This document shows positions 1-4,620 of a DNA stretch of 7,205 nt, in pieces (position 1 is the first letter of the stretch; each line of letters begins with the position of its first letter). Below the pieces are notes generated by a model. It saw only the letters and a list, made by a program, of their open reading frames with translations. It did no database searches and had not been told where the DNA came from. Source of the DNA: Brevundimonas sp. (GTDB taxonomy: Bacteria > Pseudomonadota > Alphaproteobacteria > Caulobacterales > Caulobacteraceae); NCBI GenBank assembly GCA_020253595.1, contig JADCBH010000156.1:1-7205 (forward strand), written 5' to 3'. The position numbers and the translations under genes are program-made.

Positions 1-582
1 ATCTTCCAGTTGCCGACTCTCGGTGTGCACCTCCAGCCAGGGCTTCTTCCATCCCTGGGCGCGCACGTAAGAGATCAGCTGGCTCCAGCCATAGCCGTCG
101 CGTCCGTTCCGCACGACCTGCCCAGGTCCCATGGGCGAAGACAGATCGATCGTCTGGGTCCGCGCGCCCGGCACGCTGAGCACCAGCGCCATCCGGACAT
201 CCTTGGCCCAGTGATCGCGGTCATAGGCGGCGCCTGCCTCGGCCGCGCCCGTCAGAAACTCGGCCATCCTGTCGAGCCAGTAGGGATAGAGCTCCATCAC
301 CTCGCCTGGCAGGGCCGCGTGTTTCGCCCGACCCGGCAGCTCCAGCGCCCAGGTGGCGACCAACGCCCGGCGCATGGCATCGGTGGCGTCCTCACCGAGC
401 GCCTGGTCGGCGGCATGGCTGGGCAAGTCAAAATTCCAGTGGGGTGCCGAGACCACGGCTGGGTCCACCGCCTCGACCGAGGCGATATCGACGCGGGCAC
501 GTTCGTCCGGCGTCAGGCGGGCGCGAACGGCGTTGAACGCCGCGATCTGGGATTTCGTGAGCGTTTCCATGCCCGGGAGCAT
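1..582 (-). CDS. Unrecognised protein, 3' end outside the window
   Basis: This minus-strand frame is open for 194 codons from an ATG at 582 to the window edge, so the C-terminus is missing. A second in-frame ATG at 570 (protein beginning METLTKSQIAAF) is equally plausible; neither has a clear Shine-Dalgarno sequence. I do not recognise the family. The visible part is soluble in character, with no signal peptide or membrane segment. It is rich in Ala and Trp, has a central stretch with aromatic residues (ELYPYWLDRMAEF), and later a segment reading GRDGYGWSQLISYV. The codon pattern, with GC-rich third positions and the same strand and direction as the murA cluster 57 bases upstream, supports it being a real gene. 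In related alphaproteobacteria the next gene after UPF0262 is often a low-molecular-weight protein tyrosine phosphatase. This protein lacks the N-terminal CxxxxxR(S/T) loop of that family, so it is not that gene. Confidence 0.72.
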   Translation of the reverse strand, partial: MLPGMETLTKSQIAAFNAVRARLTPDERARVDIASVEAVDPAVVSAPHWNFDLPSHAADQALGEDATDAMRRALVATWALELPGRAKHAALPGEVMELYPYWLDRMAEFLTGAAEAGAAYDRDHWAKDVRMALVLSVPGARTQTIDLSSPMGPGQVVRNGRDGYGWSQLISYVRAQGWKKPWLEVHTESRQLED

Positions 583-601
583 GGCACGGTCGAGTTAACG
601 T

Positions 602-622
602 CCCGTCTCGCCGAACGACGGG
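602..622. repeat. Short inverted repeat after the UPF0262 gene
   Basis: CCCGTC (602-607) and GACGGG (617-622) form perfect 6-base arms around a 9-base loop, in the 57-base gap between the UPF0262 stop and the next minus-strand gene. No T-run follows on the minus strand, so it does not look like an intrinsic terminator. It may be a minor intercistronic hairpin or chance in GC-rich DNA. Confidence 0.3.
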
Positions 623-639
623 CGCTCAACCGCCGTCGC

Positions 640-1104
640 TTAGCCCCGCCGATACAGGGCGCAAACCAGGGTGAAGAGGCGCCGCGCGGTCTCGTGATCG
701 ATGGTGACCTTGCCGTCGAGACGCGCCTTGAGCAGCTCGGCACCCTCATTGTGCAGGCCGCGTCGCCCCATGTCGACGGCCTCGATCTGACTGGGCGAGG
801 ACCCTCGAAGAGCCTCATAGTAGCTGTCGCAGATCAGCAGATAGTCGCGCAGCACCTGCTTCAGTGGCGTCAGCGACAGGGCGTAGGTGCGGGCGAAGTC
901 GACGCCCGAGATGTCGAACACAAGTCGATTGTCCTGCAGCGACAGCTTGAGCCCATAAGGCCCGGCATCGGCCCCGTCAGGCGCAAAGGCGTTCTTCTCG
1001 ACCAGGTCGAAAATGGCCACACGACGCTCGTGCTCGATCTCGGCTGTGGCGGACGGCAGCGTGGCCTCGTCCAGTTCGACGCTGGCCAGCCGTTGATCGG
1101 TCAT
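640..1104 (-). CDS. UPF0262 family protein
   Basis: The 154-residue protein matches my recollection of the UPF0262 family, a conserved alphaproteobacterial family of unknown function whose members are about 155-165 residues long, so it appears full length. Characteristic stretches are an early helix EIEHERRVAIFDLVEKNAF (22-40), the segment GPYGLKLSLQDNRLVFDI (48-65), and the C-terminal half with LKQVLRDYLLICDSYYEALR (81-100), then IEAVDMGRRGLHNEGAELL (107-125), and a final helix ending RRLFTLVCALYRRG. No signal peptide or membrane segment is seen, so it is probably cytoplasmic. Its ATG overlaps the stop of the upstream DUF2948 gene by 4 bases (ATGA), indicating translational coupling. A purine-rich GGCGAG lies 5 bases ahead of the start. 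Biochemical function is not known; only the family assignment is supported. Confidence 0.93.
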   Translation of the reverse strand: MTDQRLASVELDEATLPSATAEIEHERRVAIFDLVEKNAFAPDGADAGPYGLKLSLQDNRLVFDISGVDFARTYALSLTPLKQVLRDYLLICDSYYEALRGSSPSQIEAVDMGRRGLHNEGAELLKARLDGKVTIDHETARRLFTLVCALYRRG

Positions 1105-1601
1105 GAGGTCTCGCCGTCAAGATGGGTGGGGGCGACGCGCGCCTGCCAACGTTCGGACAGATCGGCGACGACGGCGTCGAGGCACTCGACATCGACGCGC
1201 AGGTCGCCACCGCCGGCGAACATCAGAATGACCTTGCCGCCCGGTGGATCGCCTTCGACGAAATGGATGGCCAGTAGCTCCAGCGGCGTGTCGGGCAGAC
1301 GCGGCAGTCCGCGGCTCTTCACCGCCTCCACGTCGCCGAACTGCATCGCCGCCCTTACCCAGGTACCACCGCATTCCCAGCAGAAGCGGCTGAGTTCGAT
1401 GGTCAGGCGACGCGCGCCCTTCTCCCAGACGATGTCGGCCGGCCGCAGGATGGCGTCCTGAAGCGCGGCGGAGATGATCGCCAGATCCTCGCCGTCCTCG
1501 GCGAGCAGGCGCAACGGCGCGCTGGAGCCGCCGGCGGCCTTGCGGATCGCTTCGCCTTCCTCGCCCGTGATCGGGCGGGTCGCCAGATCGTCAGTGGTCA
1601 T
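1101..1601 (-). CDS. DUF2948 family protein
   Basis: A 166-residue protein that fits the DUF2948 family, an uncharacterised alphaproteobacterial family usually encoded next to murA. Family-like stretches are LRLLAEDGEDLAIISAALQD (30-49), RRLTIELSRFCWE (64-76), a central VKSRGLPRL (94-102), and LELLAIHF followed by GGKVILMFAGGGDLRVDVEC (121-140). The end, ERWQARVAPTH, is also typical. About 28 residues precede the conserved start, a longer N-terminal lead than I expect, but the ATG at 1601 is preceded by AAGGA at a 7-base spacing, which supports it. The start lies inside the 3' end of murA (11-base overlap) and the stop overlaps the UPF0262 start by 4 bases, so all three are probably co-transcribed. 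Residues C74 and C77 form a CWEC pair. I have no basis to call this metal binding or redox active. Function unknown; probably cytoplasmic. Confidence 0.92.
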   Translation of the reverse strand: MTTDDLATRPITGEEGEAIRKAAGGSSAPLRLLAEDGEDLAIISAALQDAILRPADIVWEKGARRLTIELSRFCWECGGTWVRAAMQFGDVEAVKSRGLPRLPDTPLELLAIHFVEGDPPGGKVILMFAGGGDLRVDVECLDAVVADLSERWQARVAPTHLDGETS

Positions 1602-2895
1602 CGTCCGGTCCTTCGACGGGCGGGCCCTTCACCCTGCGGATGTCGGCACCACAGGCTCCGAGCTTCTCTTCCAGACGCTCGAAACCCCGATCCAGATGAT
1701 AGACCCGGCCGATCGTGGTTTCGCCCTCGGCTACCAGACCGGCGATCACCAGACTGACCGAAGCGCGCAGGTCGGTCGCCATGACCGGTGCACCCTTCAG
1801 CTTCTCGACGCCCGTCACATGCGCCTCGCCGGCGTGGACCGAGATATCGGCACCCAACCGGCCGAGCTCGGGCGCGTGCATGAAGCGGTTCTCGAAGATG
1901 TTCTCGTGGATGACGCTTACGCCGTCGGCCGTCGTCATCAGCGTCATGAACTGCGCCTGCAGGTCGGTGGCGAACCCCGGATAGACCTCGGTCGCCACAT
2001 TGACCGCCTTCAGCCGCTTACCCGCATCGCGGCGGACGATCACCCCATCGGCTGTGGGCGAAACCTCGACACCGGCCTCGACCAGCTTTTCGGTCAGGGC
2101 CTGGATGAGCTCGGGGCGCGAGCGCGTCAGCCGCACCTCGCCCCCTGCCATGGCAGCGGCACAGGCATAGGAGCCCATCTCGATCCGATCCGGGATCACC
2201 GACCACTCGCCGCCGTTCAGCGACGTCACGCCGTGGATGGTCAAGGTATCCGTGTCGATGCCCTCGATCCGGGCACCCATCATGACGAGGCAGCGAGCCA
2301 GATCGCCGATCTCGGGCTCGCGAGCCGCCCGTTTGAGCACCGTGGTGCCTTCGGCCAGAACGGCGGCCATCAGGGTGTGCTCTGTGGCCCCGACCGACAC
2401 GAACGGAAACTCGATCTCCGCCCCGCGCAGGCCCTTCGGGGCCGTGGCGGAGACATAGCCCTCGTCCAGCTCGATCGCGGCACCCAGCCGCGTCAGGGCG
2501 TCGATATGGAGGTCGACGGGTCGCGCGCCGATGGTGCAGCCGCCGGGCAGCGAAACCTTGGCGTGGCCCGTGCGGGCCAACAGCGGGCCCAGCACGTTGA
2601 AGCTGGCCCGCATCTGGCGGACCAGATCATAGGGGGCGAAGGTCGAGGTCAGCTCATGGGCATGGAACAGGGTCTGCTGCTCGGCACCCTCCCCGCTCTC
2701 TGTCACATCGACGCCAAACGAACGCAGCAGTCTGCCGAGGAAGCGCGTGTCCGCCAGGCGCGGCATATTGGTCAGCCGCAGGGGCTGATCGCTCAGGATG
2801 GCGGCTGCCATCAACTTGATGGCGGAATTCTTTGCCCCCGAGACCGGGATCTCGCCGTGGAGCGGGCCGTTGCCGTGAACCGTGATGCTGTCCAT
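1591..2895 (-). CDS. murA: UDP-N-acetylglucosamine 1-carboxyvinyltransferase
   Basis: MurA transfers enolpyruvate from phosphoenolpyruvate to UDP-GlcNAc, the first committed step of peptidoglycan precursor synthesis in the cytoplasm, and is the target of fosfomycin. The 434-residue protein has the full family length (E. coli about 419). Visible hallmarks are K22-N23 in SGAKNSAIKL, the mobile loop LPGGCTIGARPVDLH with catalytic Cys120 (equivalent to E. coli Cys115, so fosfomycin binding is expected), Asp311 in YPGFATDLQAQF (equivalent to Asp305), and Arg403 in YHLDRGFERLEEKL (equivalent to Arg397). The two inside-out alpha/beta domains of the EPSP-synthase fold are covered. The ATG at 2895 has AAGGA 4 bases upstream. 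Its last 11 bases overlap the DUF2948 gene. A short acidic tail (PDDDH) follows the conserved region. No disrupting mutation is seen, so it is expected to be functional and essential. Confidence 0.98.
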   Translation of the reverse strand: MDSITVHGNGPLHGEIPVSGAKNSAIKLMAAAILSDQPLRLTNMPRLADTRFLGRLLRSFGVDVTESGEGAEQQTLFHAHELTSTFAPYDLVRQMRASFNVLGPLLARTGHAKVSLPGGCTIGARPVDLHIDALTRLGAAIELDEGYVSATAPKGLRGAEIEFPFVSVGATEHTLMAAVLAEGTTVLKRAAREPEIGDLARCLVMMGARIEGIDTDTLTIHGVTSLNGGEWSVIPDRIEMGSYACAAAMAGGEVRLTRSRPELIQALTEKLVEAGVEVSPTADGVIVRRDAGKRLKAVNVATEVYPGFATDLQAQFMTLMTTADGVSVIHENIFENRFMHAPELGRLGADISVHAGEAHVTGVEKLKGAPVMATDLRASVSLVIAGLVAEGETTIGRVYHLDRGFERLEEKLGACGADIRRVKGPPVEGPDDDH

Positions 2896-2904
2896 GTCGT
2901 CCTT
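2896..2904 (-). promoter_or_regulatory. murA ribosome binding site
   Basis: On the minus strand AAGGA (2904-2900) precedes the murA ATG by 4 bases (CGAC). It is a good Shine-Dalgarno match and fixes the start at 2895, which also gives the canonical N-terminus of the family. Confidence 0.7.
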
Positions 2905-2936
2905 GAAGCCGCAAGGATCGACCGTCCCGGCGAGCC

Positions 2937-2948
2937 GGCTATCTAGCC
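2937..2948. repeat. Palindrome GGCTA-N2-TAGCC over the putative -10
   Basis: GGCTA (2937-2941) and TAGCC (2944-2948) are perfect 5-base arms with a 2-base centre. The palindrome coincides with the candidate murA -10 box, so it could be an operator half-site pair. With arms this short chance is also possible. Confidence 0.3.
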
Positions 2949-2969
2949 CGGGCGCGCCGCATTGCGAAA
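2942..2969 (-). promoter_or_regulatory. Candidate murA promoter
   Basis: On the minus strand TTTCGC (2969-2964) and GCTAGA (2947-2942) are separated by 16 bases. GCTAGAT resembles the Caulobacter housekeeping -10 element (GCTANAWC), while the -35 is a weak match. The predicted transcription start near 2935 would give a leader of about 40 bases before murA. The -10 lies inside a small palindrome. If genuine, murA can be transcribed independently of the small gene upstream. Confidence 0.4.
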
Positions 2970-2981
2970 GGCCCGGCTGAG

Positions 2982-2996
2982 GTCACGTTCCGTGAC
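2982..2996. repeat. Perfect inverted repeat GTCACG-TTC-CGTGAC
   Basis: Two perfect 6-base arms with a 3-base centre lie 3 bases past the stop codon of the short upstream gene and about 15 bases before the candidate murA -35 element. In RNA it would form a compact hairpin, but no T-run follows on the minus strand, so it is not a standard terminator. As DNA it has the form of a binding site for a dimeric regulator. Confidence 0.5.
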
Positions 2997-2999
2997 GGA

Positions 3000-3164
3000 T
3001 CAGTTCCCGACTCGCGGCGGCCGGGGCGTCTTTCGCCGACGCAGGTTGTCGCGCAGGGCCTTGGCGAGGCGCGCGGCCCGGTCAGCCTTGGCCTGCTGTT
3101 CAGGCGTGCGAGCCGGGAGCGGCAGCTCCGGCGCTGTGGTGGGCGTTTCAGGCGGTTCTGTCAT
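3000..3164 (-). CDS. Short basic hypothetical protein upstream of murA
   Basis: This frame encodes 54 residues from the ATG at 3164 (MTEPPETPTTAPELPLPART...). An alternative GTG start at 3212 would add 16 residues, but that upstream part reads less like protein of this kind. The N-terminal 25 residues are Pro/Thr-rich and probably disordered. The second half is a charged helix, EQQAKADRAARLAKALRDNL, followed by a very basic tail RRRKTPRPPRVGN. The pattern RAARLAxALRxNLRRRK is familiar to me from short conserved alphaproteobacterial hypothetical proteins, often near murA, but no function is known. The basic helix and tail could bind nucleic acid or ribosomes; this is inference from charge only. 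It lies on the same strand as murA, 104 bases upstream, so it may head the same operon. Neither possible start has a strong Shine-Dalgarno sequence. Confidence 0.7.
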   Translation of the reverse strand: MTEPPETPTTAPELPLPARTPEQQAKADRAARLAKALRDNLRRRKTPRPPRVGN

Positions 3165-3204
3165 GGTTGCAGTGAGCCCTGCGAAAACTTTCCGGGCAAG
3201 GGGC

Positions 3205-3233
3205 TTCCCCACCGGGGGTTCAATGGCTATACG
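3205..3233 (+). promoter_or_regulatory. Candidate promoter of tRNA-Thr
   Basis: TATACG (3228-3233) sits 18 bases before the first tRNA base and resembles a -10 box. TTCCCC (3205-3210) lies 17 bases upstream of it as a poor -35. The GC-rich stretch directly after the -10 (GCCGC) resembles the discriminator of stable-RNA promoters. Transcription would start near 3240, giving a leader of about 12 bases. Confidence 0.4.
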
Positions 3234-3251
3234 GCCGCTTCCTCAGATTTC

Positions 3252-3326
<75 letters not shown>

Positions 3327-3336
3327 CTCCCGAGAA

Positions 3337-3365
3337 AGGCCCGGTCCAGAGACCGGGCCTTTTTT
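3337..3365 (+). terminator. Intrinsic terminator after tRNA-Thr, possibly bidirectional
   Basis: AGGCCCGGTC (3337-3346) and GACCGGGCCT (3351-3360) form a perfect 10-base-pair stem with a CAGA loop, extended by two A-T pairs (3335-3336 with 3361-3362), and are followed by a run of T to 3365. This is a classic rho-independent terminator for the tRNA. On the minus strand the same hairpin begins about 10 bases after the stop codon of the gene at 3371-3961 and is followed by TTTCTC, so it may also end that transcript, though less efficiently. Confidence 0.93.
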
Positions 3366-3370
3366 GTGTC

Positions 3371-3961
3371 TCACCAGCGGTCGAACGGACGGGGCGAGCG
3401 GTCTTCATCGGCGCGGTACGACAGGCTGAAGGATTGTCCGCGACGACGCTTGATGTCTCCGGGATAGACGAGCGTGGCCGCGGGCCAGGGGCTACCGATC
3501 GGATAGCTGTGTTCCAGATGCGGATAAGGGCCGTCCACACCCCAGCCACCGGTGCCATCGAACGGGCCATAGCCGTACCAGCCGTTGCGGGTCTGGCTGT
3601 AGGCGAGATCGAGACGTCCGTTCTCACCGACGGGTATGGAAACGCCCACAGCGAGCTGGCTGAAATCGTTCGTGCCAATCGATCCGCTGACGTAGCCGTG
3701 CATCCGGCGGTCATCGGCCGGGCCGTTGGCCTCCGCGAAGGCTGGGACATCGGTCGCGCGAGCGGCCAGCCAGCGGTCGATCTGCTGCTGGGTCGTCAGA
3801 TTGTGGGGGGTGATCGCTGCCGCCTGACCGTCAAGGCGGGCGTCGCTGACCGGGGCTTCCACACCCACCAGCACCGCGCCGGTGCCGACAGGTGCCGTCG
3901 CGACGACGGCGTCTGGATCGCCGGAAGTCATTGCGGCGGCGAGACCGAGGGCGATCAGCAT
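3371..3961 (-). CDS. Unrecognised exported or envelope protein
   Basis: A 196-residue protein I cannot assign to a named family. It begins with a hydrophobic stretch MLIALGLAAAMTSG that looks like a signal peptide h-region, but has no positively charged n-region. An in-frame stop lies 10 codons upstream and GGAG is placed 8 bases before the ATG, so this start is well supported. Residues 52-76 hold PHNLTTQQQIDRWLAARAT and a short acidic helix. Residues 88-125 (HGYVSGSIGTNDFSQLAVGV, SIPVGENGRLDLAYSQTRN) alternate small, polar and hydrophobic residues like paired beta strands. They are followed by a Gly/Tyr/Trp/Pro-rich segment (126-165). The C-terminus ends in F-x-R-W, and SFSLSYRA is another strand-like piece. 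It resembles small envelope proteins of Caulobacterales, but this is only an impression. It lies 73 bases downstream of msrB on the same strand and could share its transcript. Confidence 0.75.
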   Translation of the reverse strand: MLIALGLAAAMTSGDPDAVVATAPVGTGAVLVGVEAPVSDARLDGQAAAITPHNLTTQQQIDRWLAARATDVPAFAEANGPADDRRMHGYVSGSIGTNDFSQLAVGVSIPVGENGRLDLAYSQTRNGWYGYGPFDGTGGWGVDGPYPHLEHSYPIGSPWPAATLVYPGDIKRRRGQSFSLSYRADEDRSPRPFDRW

Positions 3962-4034
3962 GGGCGAAACTCCGGACGGGTCTGCAGTCTAGGCCCAAAT
4001 GCGGCGCAAGGGCGACCGCGCCGTTTCGCCGCCG

Positions 4035-4520
4035 TCACGCCGTGCCGTCGCCGCGTCCCAGCGGATCCGGCAGCGGACTGCCTTCCGGCACGAACTGCAA
4101 TGCGACCGAGTTGATGCAGTAGCGCAGCCCCGTCGGCGGCGGACCATCCGGGAAAACATGCCCTTGGTGCCCACCACACCGCGCGCAGACTGTCTCGACG
4201 CGGACCATGCCATAGGATCGGTCCTCGATCGCGCGGACGTGGTCTTCGCTGACCGGCTGGGTAAAGCTGGGCCAGCCGGTACCGCTCTCGAACTTTGTTC
4301 CGGCACGGAACAGAGGCAGGCCGCACTGACGACAGGCGTACACCCCAGGTCGCTTCTCACCCAGCAACACGCCACAAAACGGGGCCTCGGTGCCATGGCT
4401 GAGCAGGACGCGCCTTTCCTCGGCGCTCAGGTCGGCCTCAAGGGCAATTCGTTGGCCCTCCGACGGCGGGGTCAGGTCGTAGCCGGCGGCGGAGCGGTGT
4501 GGTGTGACGGTGTCGGTCAT
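4035..4520 (-). CDS. msrB: Peptide-methionine (R)-S-oxide reductase
   Basis: MsrB reduces the R isomer of methionine sulfoxide in proteins, repairing oxidative damage. The 161-residue protein carries the complete SelR fold: HGTEAPFCG (42-50), the first zinc pair C63-x2-C66 in YACRQCGLPLF, the motif KFESGTGWPSFTQPV (76-90), the second zinc pair C112-x2-C115 in CARCGGHQGHVFPDG, and the active-site motif GLRYCINSVALQF with catalytic Cys135. In forms with a resolving Cys in SGCGWPSF that position is here Thr81, so the enzyme must use another cysteine (for example C49) or an external reductant. There is no signal peptide, suggesting a cytoplasmic enzyme. The ATG at 4520 gives the expected length; a TTG at 4571 would read through a strong hairpin and is unlikely. 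Its Shine-Dalgarno is poor. The last ten residues (PDPLGRGDGT) are a family-variable tail. Confidence 0.96.
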   Translation of the reverse strand: MTDTVTPHRSAAGYDLTPPSEGQRIALEADLSAEERRVLLSHGTEAPFCGVLLGEKRPGVYACRQCGLPLFRAGTKFESGTGWPSFTQPVSEDHVRAIEDRSYGMVRVETVCARCGGHQGHVFPDGPPPTGLRYCINSVALQFVPEGSPLPDPLGRGDGTA

Positions 4521-4536
4521 GGACCCCAGATAGGAA

Positions 4537-4568
4537 GGGCCGGGCGAGGGTTCTACCCTGCCCGGCCC
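4537..4568 (-). terminator. Strong GC hairpin between the S41-like gene and msrB
   Basis: GGGCCGGGC (4537-4545) pairs with GCCCGGCCC (4560-4568). Inside it AGGGT (4547-4551) pairs with ACCCT (4555-4559) around a TCT loop, leaving one bulged base at 4546: 14 base pairs in all. On the minus strand the stem is followed by TTCCTATCT, a broken T-run, so it could terminate the S41-like transcript 52 bases past its stop. Its 3' edge is only 16 bases from the msrB ATG, leaving no room for a separate msrB promoter after it, so it may instead act as a leader hairpin or attenuator. Confidence 0.6.
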
Positions 4569-4620
4569 CAACTGCTTTCGCGCTCAAGCAGCGAGCGACC
4601 GCGTCGCGAGCGTTCGCGCC

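Noticed and set aside
10..1461. Plus-strand open frame of 483 codons across the left end
   Set aside because: It covers three minus-strand genes in antisense, and its composition (Arg, Gly, His, Gln) is that of a shadow frame.
1474..2946. Long plus-strand open frame of 490 codons opposite murA and the DUF2948 gene
   Set aside because: It mirrors clearly real minus-strand genes. Its Arg/Gly/His/Gln-rich product has no family features and is the expected antisense artefact of GC-rich codon bias.
4595..4607. Small hairpin GCGAC-CGC-GTCGC after the S41-like gene
   Set aside because: Only 5 base pairs in very GC-rich sequence and no T-run; the hairpin at 4537-4568 is far stronger.
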